DNA from: Molossus alvarezi
Taxonomy: Eukaryota; Chordata; Mammalia; Chiroptera; Molossidae
Direction: 5' to 3'
Assembly (NCBI GenBank): GCA_037176705.1
Contig: CM073889.1
Location: 100,271,890-100,335,889, forward strand
DNA length: 64,000 nt
Part shown: in pieces, positions 26,506 through 38,043 of the stretch
Layout: each line of letters begins with the position of its first letter
Numbering within the stretch: the first letter of the stretch is position 1
The notes under the pieces: model-generated
What the model saw: only the letters and a program-made list of their open reading frames with translations
Databases searched by the model: none
Told to the model about the DNA's origin: nothing
Position numbers and translations under genes: made by a program

Positions 26506-28355
26506 ATACATATTTATTGACAATGGAATCTACAAACCAAATGAACAGGCAGAACAGAAACATTCTCATAGATACAGAGAACATTTTGTTGGTTGTCAGA
26601 TGGGAGGGGGGTTTGGGGGAATGGGTGAAAAAGGTGAAGGGATTAAGAAGAACAAATTGATTGCTAGACTGGCAAACCTCAAAGAGAAGGGGGTTGGGGG
26701 ATGGGAAGAAATAAACCAAAGAACTTATATGCATAACTAATAGACACAGAAAACAGTGTGGGAAAAGGCGGGAGGGGGGCGGGAGTGGGGAGGAGGGGGA
26801 CAATGGGGGAAAAATGTGGAACATCTGTAATACATTCAACAATAAAGATTAAAAAGAAAAAGAAAAAAATAATTAAAAAATACAGAGTTTTAATCTCTAC
26901 AAAAAAAATTATAACACTGTCTGATGTGGTTTTAAACATATTAGAGGAAATGTTTAAGACAATTACATTATAAACAGGAGGACGATAAAAAGACATAAAG
27001 GGTGGTAAGTTTTCTACATTTCACTCAAATTGGTCAAATGGCACCAGTAGATTGTGATAAATTATGTACACATAATGTAATATGTAGAACGAACATTAAA
27101 ATATATATACAAAAATATAAAACAAAAAGTACTATATATAAAAATCAAAGTAAAATTCTAAAAAATGTTTAAGTAGCCCACAAGAGAGCAAGAAAGAGAA
27201 AACAGAAATGAAAGAGAGAACAAACAGAAAAATGAAATTGCATACTTAAGCCCTAACATATCAATAATAACATTAAATGTAAATAACCTAAAGACCATTA
27301 AAAACATGACCCAGTATATACTGTCTATAAGAGTATGATAGAGGCAGGTTGAAACTAAAAGGATGAAAAGATATATCATGTAAACATCAATCAAAAGAAA
27401 GCAGGAGTGATTATATCAATATGGGATAAAGTAGACTTCAGAGCAGAGAAATTACCAGAGACAGAGAGGGAATCACATAAAAATAAAGAGTCAAGCCACA
27501 AAGAAACATAGCACTCCTACATGTGTGTGTACCAAATAATAGGGATGCAATAATGTGAAGCAGAAAATGACAGAACCAAAGAGGAATAGAGAAATCCACC
27601 ATTATATTTGCACACTTCAACACTCCTCTCTCAACCATTCATAAAACGACTAGACAGTCAGTAAGGATATTGGAAAACTCAAGAAGAACACCATCCACCA
27701 ACAGAATCTAATCAACATTGATAGGACACTCTATCCAATAGCACAGTGTACATTCTTCTTAAGTACCCACAGAACATATACCAAGATAGACTATATTCTG
27801 GGCCATAAAACAAACCTCAAAATGAATTGAAAAGAAATTATACAGAGTGTGTTCCCTGACCTCAATGGAATCAAACTAGAAATCAACATCAGCACGATAG
27901 CAAGAAAACCTCTAAACACTTGGAAGCAGATCAACATACTTCTAAAGAATCCATGAGTCAAAGAGGAATCCAGATGTCCTTTGAGGAGTGAACAGTTAAA
28001 CAAACTGTGGTTCATCCACACTGTGAAATACTACTATGCAGCAGTAAAGAGGAACAAACTACTGAGAAACGTATCAACCTGGATGAATCTTCAGAGAATT
28101 ACGCTGAGTGAAAAAAATTCAATCCCAAAAGGTTACACACATACTAATAACATTCTTGAAATGATAAACTGATAGAAATGAAGAACAGATGAGTGGGTTT
28201 CAGGGGTTAAGCAGGGAATGACGGCAGGAGGGAAGTGGGGGTGGGAATAAAAGGGCAGCAGGAGAGACCCTGTGGTGATGGAAATATTCTGCATCTTTAC
28301 TGTGTGAACATCAATGTCTTGGTGATATGGTGATGCTATACTCTAATTTTGCAAG

Positions 28356-28433
28356 ATATTGCCATTGGGGAGAACTAGGTTTAGAGCACAAGGAATATTG
28401 CCATTGGGGAGAACTTGGTTAAGAGCACAAGGA
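28356..28433. repeat. 39-bp tandem duplication
   Basis: Two adjacent units beginning ATATTGCCATTGGGGAGAAC (28356 and 28395), with a few differences. It lies in L1M 3'UTR immediately before the Ves insertion. Confidence 0.85.
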
Positions 28434-28443
28434 ATTATTGTTT

Positions 28444-28698
28444 TGTTTTGTTTTTTTATCCTCACCCGAGGACATTTTTCCATTTTTTGTTCAGATAGAG
28501 TGGGAGGGAGAGAGAGGAAGAGAGAGAGAGAGAAAAACATCAATGTGAAAGGGACACATCGAGTGGTTGCCACCCACACAACCAACCAGGGCCGGGGACA
28601 AACTGCAACCGAGGTATGTGCCCTTAACGGGAACCGAACCCGGGTCTCTCTGGACCACAGGCCGACACTCTAACCACTGAGCCAAAATGGCCAGGGCT
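28444..28698 (-). mobile_element. Ves SINE, minus strand (hairpin-tail class)
   Basis: On the minus strand it starts AGCCCTGGCCATTTTGGCTC, then B box GGTTCGGTTCCC, a CT tract, and tail GTCCTCGGGTGAGGAT then A's. It is inserted in the 3'UTR of the old L1M with a short TATTGTTTT duplication. Confidence 0.9.
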
Positions 28699-28765
28699 CT
28701 ATATTGTTTTTTACAACTGCATGAGCATCTCCAATTATCTCAAAATAAAAAGTTTTAATTTTTTT

Positions 28766-29439
28766 TTAAAAGTAGAGAATCCCTCTCAGAAGATGTTATC
28801 ATGGTAACAGTGCAAACCACACACACACACACACACACCACTTATCCAGTGCCTTCAGCTATCATCATACTTATTCACACTGATTTTTAAATTCGACGTG
28901 ACTTTCTGCCTCTCTTTGGAAAGACTTGATGCAGTCTCACATGAGGTCAGAGGAAACATCTGAGGAGAGGCTATTCCAGCTTGGCACAGTAGCAAGCCCC
29001 AAATATGTAAAAGAAAACCAGAGCCCACTAGGGAGAGAAAAGCAGGCAGGTAGCCGGAGGTGATATGAGCTGCATTTTGGAGAGACAATGAGCCCCTGAA
29101 ATTAAAGATAAAAGGGTGTATGTGCCTGGTACACGGTTCTGTGCATGTCACATGTTTTTCTGGAGAGAGAGTCTATAGCTCTCACCCATTTCTCAAAGCA
29201 CATTTCCCAAAGAGGCAAGAGAAGGCAGAGGCCCATACTGAATACCACCACCCCCTGTTTCTGCAGCCCCAGAAATAACTGGTGAGCCCTGCAAAGCCCC
29301 AGACCACCTTCTAGTGACCCCCCAGTAAGCCTCCTGCTCTTCCTGCCCCTTGTTGAAAAGCACTATTCTGAAACTGGACCCTTAGGATACCCAGTTTCCA
29401 TCCTGCAGAGCTGCAAATATCAAAATTTGGAGGCCATCT
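28766..29439. other. No gene seen; (AC)n at 28818-28838
   Basis: Unique sequence with a short AC microsatellite. Confidence 0.5.
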
Positions 29440-29575
29440 CGTTTAAAATCCCTAGGCCCACCCAACCAAAGAGGAAACTGAGGTCCAGAAACACAGGCTA
29501 ACTTCCCAAGATCACCCAGTAGACATTTAGGAGCCAAGTCTACACCAGAACTCGGGGCTCTTCCTCCCCGCTGCC
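29440..29575 (-). repeat. MIR SINE fragment
   Basis: CAAAGAGGAAACTGAGGTCC and CCAAGATCACCCAGTAGACA match reverse MIR. Confidence 0.65.
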
Positions 29576-30459
29576 AGCTTTGCAACACGTGTCCCTTAGA
29601 TTGGCATAAGAGCCTGACATTAGACTGGGCAACCAGGGCAAAGGCTGGGCAGGAGGAACACCATCCCCAGGACATTACTAGTGGGAGGTGGCAATGGGAA
29701 CAGAGCCAGTCACGAAATTAAAATAAGCACAGATATGCAGAAGTTAATGAGCAAAGCTTTGTCTGAAAATACCTGACAGTCCTGATATGGCAGCTTTCAT
29801 TATTCCCGGGAAATGCAAATAGGTGGCAATGAAGGTTAGGATCACTAGAGAGATTATCTTACTTTGGAAGACAGGCTATTAAATGCCGCTGTTTCCCAGG
29901 CTGTTGCCACCCTGCCCCCTTCTTCCTCCAAGCCACTTCGCTCACAGCCAGAGCTCACTGCCCAGCTGCTCACTCACTCCACGACTGCTAACGGAGGACC
30001 TCAGGAGTGCCAGGACATGCAGGTAGGGAGATATGAGCCCCGCCTTGGCAGAGCTCACACTAGTGAGGACCTAAGTGCTGAAGACACCAGTAACAGCTAC
30101 TGGCTCAGCTCAGGCCCACCCTGAGCCCTGCAGCCCTCCATGTGACTGCCCGCTGCACCTGTCAACAGGCCCTTCACTGACCTCCCAACGCCCCCAGAGC
30201 TGTCTGCCACCCTTCCGGCTGTCTCCACCTCTCCTCCTCCAACGCCTGAATGCTCACCTGGCTGCAGTCTGGAGCGAATCTAGAGCAGGGAACACCCTCT
30301 CACGGGACAACTGGATGAGCCTCCTGCCTGGCCACCTGCCTGGCCTCCACACCTGAAGCCCTTTAATCCATTCCTCACTCTGCTGCCAGAGTGAACTTCT
30401 GAAATCGCCCATCAGACCACTTCATCTTCCTGACCAAGGTCTGTGGCAGCGGTTATTGG
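29576..30459. other. No gene seen
   Basis: Unique sequence with frames under 100 codons. Confidence 0.5.
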
Positions 30460-30750
30460 GGCTCTCTGAATATGCCTGTGTCTCCAGACATTTCCCAGCA
30501 TCCTTTGCAGTTAGGCTGGGGGCATGTGACTGGTTATGACCAATGGACTGTGAGGGAAGCTATTTGTGTCACTTCCAGGCCGAGGGCACTTAAGAACTGG
30601 TGTGCTTTCTCGACCTTTCTCTTCTCTCCTGCTGTGGCTGCAGGTCCCATCAGACTTCACAGGAGTAGAATTAAACCTTTGTTGGGGTTAAGCCATTAAA
30701 ATGTTAGGAGTTGCTTATTGGACAGTTAGCATTGACTGACTAATAAAACT
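30460..30750. repeat. Old interspersed repeat, family not assigned
   Basis: GGCATGTGACTGGTTATGAC, CAATGGACTGTGAGGGAAGC, and a 3' GGGGTTAAGCCATTAAAATG segment look like a known LTR- or DNA-type placental repeat, but I cannot name it safely. Confidence 0.35.
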
Positions 30751-30754
30751 TTTC

Positions 30755-31250
30755 AGTGGTTCCCCATTACCCTCACGATATAAAGGTTAAACCCTTCGGT
30801 GTAGCCACATTCAATGGCTTTTATGGTCTGGCCCAGCCCTCCTCTCTGTCCTGACTCTTGGCCCTCCCCTAACACAGCCTGTCAATAACCATGATTCAAC
30901 CACCTTTGCAGGTTCTGAGACTCCACCTGAGATGTTCCCTCTACCTGGACTGTCCTCACCTCTCCCCATCCTCTGTCTGCTTAGCAAACTTACGCTCATT
31001 GTTCAAGCCCCCGCTCAGACATCCCCAGCTCTGACTTGCCCTAGCTGAGCTTGGCAGCTTCTCTCTGACCCCACGTACAGCTCCAGAGAGCTCTTGCTCA
31101 CCCTCCATCTCAGCTTTCTTGTTTTATTTTCCTGTTTTGCTTACTGGACTGTAAACCCCACAAAAGCAAGAGTGTTTTCCTCATCTTTATCTCCCCCCAG
31201 ATCCTTCCATGGCATCCGGTTCCCAGGAGACCTTCAGAAGATATTTAATG
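30755..31250 (+). mobile_element. L2 LINE 3' region
   Basis: GTGGTTCCCCATTACCCTCA, GGCTTTTATGGTCTGGCCCA, GGACTGTAAACCCCACAAAA, then a decayed AGAAGATATTTAATGACCAT end follow the L2 3' region. Confidence 0.6.
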
Positions 31251-32569
31251 ACCATACACACACAGCCCACTTTAAAGTCTTTCTTCTTGAAAGAAAAATT
31301 CAACCAAATTTCAAGAACATTTCACAGAAAGAGGAGGTCTGAAGAAAGGAACAAAGCAACCCATAATTACAGTGGGCTCTAGAAAGAGCTGTTTTCTAGA
31401 AACCAATAGGCCAGTTCTAGCTGGCTCAGTCCCCCGTGGGCTCAGTGTCTCTGAACAAGGCAGTCGCTTTTCCGTCATCTCTGGGGTCCCGCCCAGCACT
31501 AACGTACGCAGTCCTGAGCATGGCAAGGCTATCTCTGCCATCCTAACTGCTCTTCTTGTGGCTGCCCTCTCTTTCCCAGCAGCCTCCACTCAGGGCTCTT
31601 GGCCCATTTCCCAGGCCAAGCTGGAAACACAGTGGGAACCCCTTGCCTGTTTAACTAAAATCTGATCAGGAGTTCACCAGCTAGGTAGTACCCTTCCTCA
31701 TTCTACTTTAATATGAGACCACTAAAGACTCAATGGAATGGTGCTTATGAGGGGACTTCAGGCACAAGACAGGCAGTGGGATAGATGTCTGGTCAATGGT
31801 GAAGGGGTCTGTAGAGCCAGCCTTCCCTGAAGCCCCCTCCAAACCCACCCATCACCTGGCAGAGGTGAAAGCTGTTAGAATGGCTAGAACCCGGCAGACA
31901 GCAGGGAGAGTCCTGGCCTGGAAGAGAGTTAATGTTGGTAGAACATCCTGAGGGTGGGACCCAAGCTCCTCACTCTTCATTCCATGGTTTCTTTTATCTG
32001 GTATTTCTGGGCAAGACAATGAGCAAACAGACTGGAAAGTTACAGGCCAGCTTTGCCGATCCCTGCCAAAAATGCAGCAAAGGAAGCTGGAGGGAGACTC
32101 AGGACTCTCTTTAATTTCCTCTTCTGTTTGGCTTTGCGTGCGCGCCATCTGCCCTTGGGCTCTAACTCCATCCCAGATGTGTGGGAAACCCCTCACCCAC
32201 CCAACTCTGTCCTGACTGGTGTGCTGGACACATCTGGCAAGGCTCTGGCCCTTCCTTGAACAGCAAGAACACTGAGAAGCATGAGATCAATCAGGAAATC
32301 TAGTTCCCAGGCCAAGCTGGAAACACAGTGGGAAGACAGCCTGGGTGGGTCTCTCCCTCTAGACTGGAGTCAGGACCCAACTGGAAGCAAAACTGGGAAG
32401 GAGGGAGGTGGGAGAGGATCTCCAAGCTCCCCGCTTCCCCAAGAGAGGAGTGCCCTCAGAATGTTGACATGACCCCCAGAGAGCCCCACTCCTGCTGAGC
32501 ATGCCCTACACGTGTGCACGTTCACACATACAACAAATATAGGAAAGTGCAGACGAGAAAGAGAAAACG
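31251..32569. other. No gene seen; contains a 31-bp direct repeat pair
   Basis: Unique sequence. The same 31 bases occur at 31608-31638 and 32304-32334. Frames up to 114 codons show no domain. Confidence 0.5.
31608..32334. repeat. Perfect 31-bp direct repeats, 696 bp apart
   Basis: Both copies start TTCCCAGGCCAAGCTGGAAA and end CAGTGGGAA without a mismatch. Flanks differ. The origin is not clear. Confidence 0.9.
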
Positions 32570-32840
32570 AGATCAGGATTGAAATCCTGTCTGTCTGGGC
32601 GTGTTATTTAACCACACGGAACCTTACCTCCCTGTACAGACCGGGGACGATGGGCAGGGATGTGGTGAGGATTAAATGAGATGATGCTCCTGCTGTGGGA
32701 CTTGCATGGAGAAGGCCCTCCATTAATGTAAATTCCTGCCCAGATGCTAGCAACCAGTTGTCATTTAAAAATGACAGCTCTGGCATCAAGGAGCTTTGTG
32801 ACCTCAGGCAAGTTCCTTACCCTCTTGGGCTTTCTTGAAG
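32570..32840 (+). repeat. Two forward MIR-type SINE fragments
   Basis: 32570-32735 holds GTGGTGAGGATTAAATGAGA. 32790-32840 holds GCTTTGTGACCTCAGGCAAG then TTCCTTACCCTC. Both match forward MIR. Confidence 0.65.
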
Positions 32841-32864
32841 TTTCCTAACCTTGAAGAGCACTGT

Positions 32865-33030
32865 GGTGTGCAGCAGGGTCAGCTGGAGGGCTTGTAAAAC
32901 ACAGGTGACTGGGCCCCACCCCCAGAGTGTCCTACGGGGTGGAACTGGAGAACCGGCGTTTCTAATGAGTTCCCAGGTTATGTGGACGCTGCTGGTCCCA
33001 GGACCACGGAAGCTTTGAAGTAGCAGCAGT
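32865..33030 (-). mobile_element. MER5A-type hAT-Charlie element
   Basis: GGGCCCCACCCCCAGAGTGT and ATGTGGACGCTGCTGGTCCC followed by AGGACCACGGAAGCTTTGAA match reverse MER5A. Confidence 0.75.
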
Positions 33031-34920
33031 CTAAGAACTCTTTCCAGTACTAGCAGTTTAATACATATATTAAACTAATCCACATTAAGTTGTTAGAGAC
33101 TGTTACTTGGTTCATGTGTTCTTAAATGGAATGATGTCTTGACCCAAAGAAATCATCTGCTTCTAAATTGGGTATCAAAAGAGCCCGCGCTTCTGTGGCC
33201 AAGAAGACGATTTGGAGGGAAGGGCTTTCCAGGCCTCTCCCACTCACAGTATGCAGGGTGACCAGAAAGGCAGATTGTTTGCAAAACTCTAGTGTCCCAT
33301 GTGACTCAGTTGCACTTGGTTACTTGGTTAATTACCGTTTGGGGGCATGAGATCTGAGGCTCAGGAAAGGCCCTTGGTTGTGCAAAATCAGCCCAAGGCC
33401 AGGCCCCATTGCTGAAGCAGGGCTGTCAGTCAGCTGTGACATTCTGGGTCCCCTCCACCTCTGTCAGGGCCTGGGGAGCGGTCTCCTACCTGGGCATGGA
33501 GGCAGGGCCAAGGGCCCATAGCCCCAGAGGCTGTCACTGTGCATAGCTACAGTTTGGGGTATAGGACCCCTCTCAGCTTCGCTCCCTGCCTTTAGGTCAC
33601 TATCAGACCTGTCCAACCAAGTGGCCGGGCTCTGTCAATGCTGCTGTCATTCCGACAATGCTCTGGGCCTGCCTCAGGGAAGAGAGCTGCCCTTCGCATC
33701 AATTACAGAATACTGACACCCTCCTCTGTGACTTCGCACCGGTCTCCCACCCAGCACGGCCCTGCCTTTGGTACACAGGAACATGAAGAGGACAGAGATC
33801 CTTATGTAGCAACACCTCCCATTCCCATTGTGTTCTTGATATTTCTAACTGCAAACTCAGTGGACAGCGCCTTCAGGAAAGGGTTAATGGTTCCCAGAAA
33901 GAATGAAGGGAATGAAAACAGGACTGAGATCAAGCTCTCAGGGACCCACCCCCAGCTCCAGCCCAGCATGCAGATCACAGGAGGTGGGGGAGGGATGCCT
34001 CCAGGCAAGCCCCCTCCCCAGCAGAGCGTCATCCCCCAGAGCACCTGGCTTTGCTCTTGTTCACAATGCAAACATTTAGTATGTCTATTCAAGGCTGAGC
34101 ATTGGGGCAAGTGGAGTGATGTAAAGACAAACAAGAGGTACCCCTGGTCTAAGAGGTCAAGACAGCTGTATAAATTATTGTCAATAAACGCAGTGAGGGA
34201 AATGAGTGCAAAGTCTATCCATGAGCTCAGAAGAAGATGCTTAACGCTTCTTGTAGGGGGAGGGAGAAAGGAGGGGACGAAAGAACAAAATAAAGCAGCA
34301 CAGAAGGGTGACATTTGAACTGGCCCTAAGGAATGAATAGGAGAAAGCCTGTCTGGACAGGGGTAATATTCAAAATCTTAAACAACTGCTAAGGCTCAGA
34401 ACAGATGCTGGGCTGGCTGTCAGCCTCACCAGGTATCTATGGCCAGTTTGGCATATGCATCTACTTATGCTTCCTCCCTAAACCCTACCAGAATGACAGT
34501 TTTTAAAAATTAAGTATAAATATACAAAGATGGGGAGAACTGGAGAGGAGACAAACATAACAGAATATTAGAAGCTGGAAATCAGAAGAACAATTGGTCA
34601 ATGGCTTGAGCGTCCCCCATAAAGCTAAATTCTAAGCCAGCAGTGGGGGAAGTGAGAACCAACCCAATTTATACTGCAAAACCCTCCCAACAGCTCAGAA
34701 ATTGGTGGTACCAATTCCTCTTGAAATCAAGACAAAAGGGGAGAGGGATAAAATAAAGATCTGTTTAGGGCTCAGTTAGATCCCAAGGTTCCTTCCCTGA
34801 TTAGTAATTGTCCCTTGCCCAGCCCAGCAGAAGATGGAGGTTTATTCTTTGAAATAAATAGAGGCTTTCTGGACTGGGAGACACCAGTCAGAGCAGAGAA
34901 CAGACCTACTATGCTGAAAC
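33031..34920. other. No gene seen; 226-codon frame of doubtful meaning
   Basis: A plus frame at 33638-34318 (226 residues) overlaps a 170-residue minus frame. It has a Gly/Pro patch (ITGGGGGMPPGKPPPQQ) but no known domain. I see no splice or promoter support. Confidence 0.45.
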
Positions 34921-35770
34921 ATTGGAATTAAAGAACATTCATTTGCATTCTGATTACAGAGGCTCCACTGGGCACTCAAAGCATCAACCCTCAGGACCAT
35001 ATCCTGAATGAGACAGGATGAGACTTCTCTGAGGACCCCAACCTAACTAAGGAGAAAGACTTCATGATTTAAAAAGACTTCATGACATTTCAGACTCCAC
35101 AATAAAAAGGCCCAGCCATCTCATCCTGCAGTGAAGCCGATGGTCAACAGATCCCACCTGCACTGAGGTACTTAAATATGTGCAGATAAACAAGAACAAC
35201 CAGACAACTGAAGAAAGCTTCAAAACTGAACAGCAGACACCAAAGCAAACAACTTGGAAGAAGCAGAGACTGTGTGGGAAAAAGAAAAGTTGAAAACCTA
35301 TCTGATCAATTTCTTCAGAGAGACAATATTACAGTCATAAAAGAGAATGATATCCAAAGGAACATTTAGAGAACTAAAAGATAATTTTTATCAATGAAAT
35401 ATCAATAAAGGGTTGGAAGGTAAAGTTGAAGAAACCTCCCAGAAAGTAAAGCAAAAAGACAAAGAGATGGAAAACAGAAAAGATAAGAAAACTAGAGAAT
35501 CAGTCCAGAAGGTGAACTAGCCAAATGAAAGTCTTAGAAAGAGGGGATAGGGGGGAAAAAACATAAACAAGAAAAGTAAATTATCTACAAAACCTAGAAA
35601 ATGTCATGGAATTGAAGATCCAGCATTTACAATACAGACTGAAAAGGCCTTCCAGGTGGGCCCTTAGATCAAAATATGAGAGCACCATTGATCAAATCAG
35701 ACCCACTCAAGGCAAAGCACATCACTGTGACATCTCAGAATACTGGAGTAAAAAAACAAAAACAAGAACA
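34921..35770 (+). mobile_element. Decayed L1/HAL1-like ORF1 region
   Basis: A-rich sequence (AAAGACAAAGAGATGGAAAA and similar) resembles an old L1- or HAL1-type ORF1 segment. No long frame remains. Confidence 0.4.
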
Positions 35771-36174
35771 AAACATATTCCTGGATTGGAAGACCCACTA
35801 TTAAGATGTCAGTTCTTTCCAACTTTATGTATAGATTCAACACAATCTCAGTCAAAATTCCAGAAAGCTATTTTGTAGATATTGACAAAATGATTCTAAA
35901 GTTTATATAAAAAAGCAAAAGACTGAATAACCCAATGCAATTCAGAAATACAAAGTTGAAGGAATCACACTACCCAGTTTCCAAACTTACTAAAAGGCTA
36001 CAGTAATCAAGATAGGATGGCATGGGTGTAAACACAGACACATAGGTTGATAGAACAGAATAGAGAGCTCAGAAATAGGCCCACACAAATGTAGGCAATT
36101 GATCTTTGACACAGGAGCAAAGGCAACTTAATGGAGAATAGATAGTCTTGCCAACAAAATGATGCTGCAACTAT

Positions 36175-36175
<1 letters not shown>

Positions 36176-36216
<41 letters not shown>
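36176..36216 (+). repeat. (GA)n microsatellite
   Basis: About 20 GA units without interruption, inside L1M sequence. Confidence 0.95.
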
Positions 36217-36219
<3 letters not shown>

Positions 36220-36323
36220 ACTGATTTAAATCCAGCTAGACACAGACTTTACATTTTACACAAAAAATCAAAATGGACTGTAGATTTAAATGCAAAATGT
36301 GACACTATAAAACTTCTTGATGA

Positions 36324-36522
36324 GCCCTGTTCATGTGGCTCAGTGTATTGAGCATTGTCCCATGGACTGAGAGGTCCTGGTTTGATTCTTGGTCAGGGCA
36401 TATGCCCAGGTTGTGGGCTCAATTCCCAGTAGAGGACATGCAGGAGGCAGTTGATAGATGTTTCTCTCTCACACAGATGTTTCTCTCTCTTTCTTCCTCT
36501 CTAAAAAACAAAAAATCATTAA
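36324..36522 (+). mobile_element. Ves SINE (AATCAATAAA-type tail, decayed)
   Basis: GCCCTGTTCATGTGGCTCAG head, B box GGTTTGATTCTTG, GCAGGAGGCAG, a CT tract, and tail ending AAAAAATCATTAAAA. The target copies AAACTTCTTGATGA and AAACTACTTGATGA flank it. Confidence 0.88.
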
Positions 36523-37620
36523 AAACTACTTGATGAAAACACAGTCAAAAATCTCCATGATCTTGAATTTGCTAATGAGTCTTAAAATATAACCCCAATA
36601 GCAAAGGTTCTGAAAAGCACCAATATTTGAAAGAAAAATTGCTAAGTTGGACTTTATTTAAATTAAAAACTTCTAACCTATGAAAGTCAAACCCTAGTCT
36701 GGGGAGAAAAATGCAAAACACATATCTGAGAAAAGACTTGTATCCAAAATATACAAACAACTCTCACAACTCAACAATAAGAAAACAAACATGCCAGTTA
36801 AAAAAAATGGGCAACAGATCTCAAAAGACACCTCACCAAAGAAGATACATAGATGGCAAATAGTGTACAAAAAAATGTGCAACATTACTTGTCATTAGGA
36901 GACTGAAAATTTAATCAAGAATGAAATATCAATACACAGACATCAGAATGGCTAAAACCCAAAAACTGACAATACCAACTGCTGTCAAGGAAGCAGAGCA
37001 GTAAGAATTCTTATTTGTTGCTGAAGAGAAGAAAATAAGTCACAACCACTTTGGAAGAGATTCTGGCAATTCTTTTTACAAAACTAAACCTAGTCTTACC
37101 ACACAATCAAACAGTCATGCTCCTGGATACATACTCAACTGATCTGTAACCCTTTGCCCATGTAACAGCCTGTACCTGAACGTCTGTAGCAGCTTTATTC
37201 CTAATTGCCAAAAACTGGAAGCAACCAAGATATCATTTAAGAGGTTAATTGGTAAACAAGCTGTAGTATATCCACAGAAAGGAATATTATTCGGCAACAA
37301 TAAGAAATGAGCTACCAAGCCATAAGAAGATATGGATACATTGTAAACATATATTGCTAAGTAAAAGAAGCCAATTTGGAAAAGCTCTGCATTGTATAAT
37401 TTCAAATATTCTAGAAAAGGCCAAACTATAGAGATGGTAAACAGATCATTGGTTCGCAAGGGTTCAGAGGAAGGGAGAGGGAACGGGTGATATTTAGGAT
37501 GATGAAACTATTCTGTATGATACTGTAATGACAAATACAAGGCATTAAGCATTTGCCAAAACCCACAGAACTTTCCAGCACAATGAGTAAAACTTAATGT
37601 ATGAAAAAAAATTTGTTTTT

Positions 37621-38043
37621 AATCATTTAGGAGGTGGAGATACCCCAGGATGGAACACAGAATATGCCAATAGACTCTAAACGGATTCTCTACGTGAAAC
37701 AAGTACACTGGAAGGGGCGGGAAATAAGGAGCTGACCTCAGAAGCCTTGGATATAAGTACCTAAGACTAAAGGCAAAGGGAAGTGTTCATAAGCATGGTA
37801 CTCTAGCTGATAAAGCTGTTTCTCACAGGAATACGGGTTAACAGTTCTGAAATCATTGAGCATATATACTGGAACTGAATATTAAATAAGTAAATGGCAG
37901 ATGGTAGCAGTTATTTCTCACTGTGGGAATGGGCTGTTACAAAGATGCAAAGGCTAGAATGAACCGTGTGGTAATGGATTAGTACTAGAGAATCAGTATG
38001 AACTCATGTTTACCTTAATAAAGAAATATTTACAGATATTATA
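37621..38043. other. No gene seen (AT-rich, probably old repeat)
   Basis: No frame and no clear repeat assignment. Confidence 0.4.

Larger units (their letters stand above)
35771..37620 (+). mobile_element. Old L1M element (ORF2 end and 3'UTR), split by Ves
   Basis: 35771-36180 is decayed ORF2 (AAAATTCCAGAAAGCTATTT, GGAATCACACTACCCAGTTT, CAATTGATCTTTGACACAGG). It is followed by a (GA)n at 36176-36216 and the ORF2 end and 3'UTR at 36536-37620 (AAACTGGAAGCAACCAAGAT, GAGATGGTAAACAGATCATT). Confidence 0.7.

Noticed and set aside
36176..36216. CRISPR-like or regulatory array
   Set aside because: It is a simple GA microsatellite. Repeats in this window are eukaryotic SINE/LINE or simple repeats; no spaced array exists.
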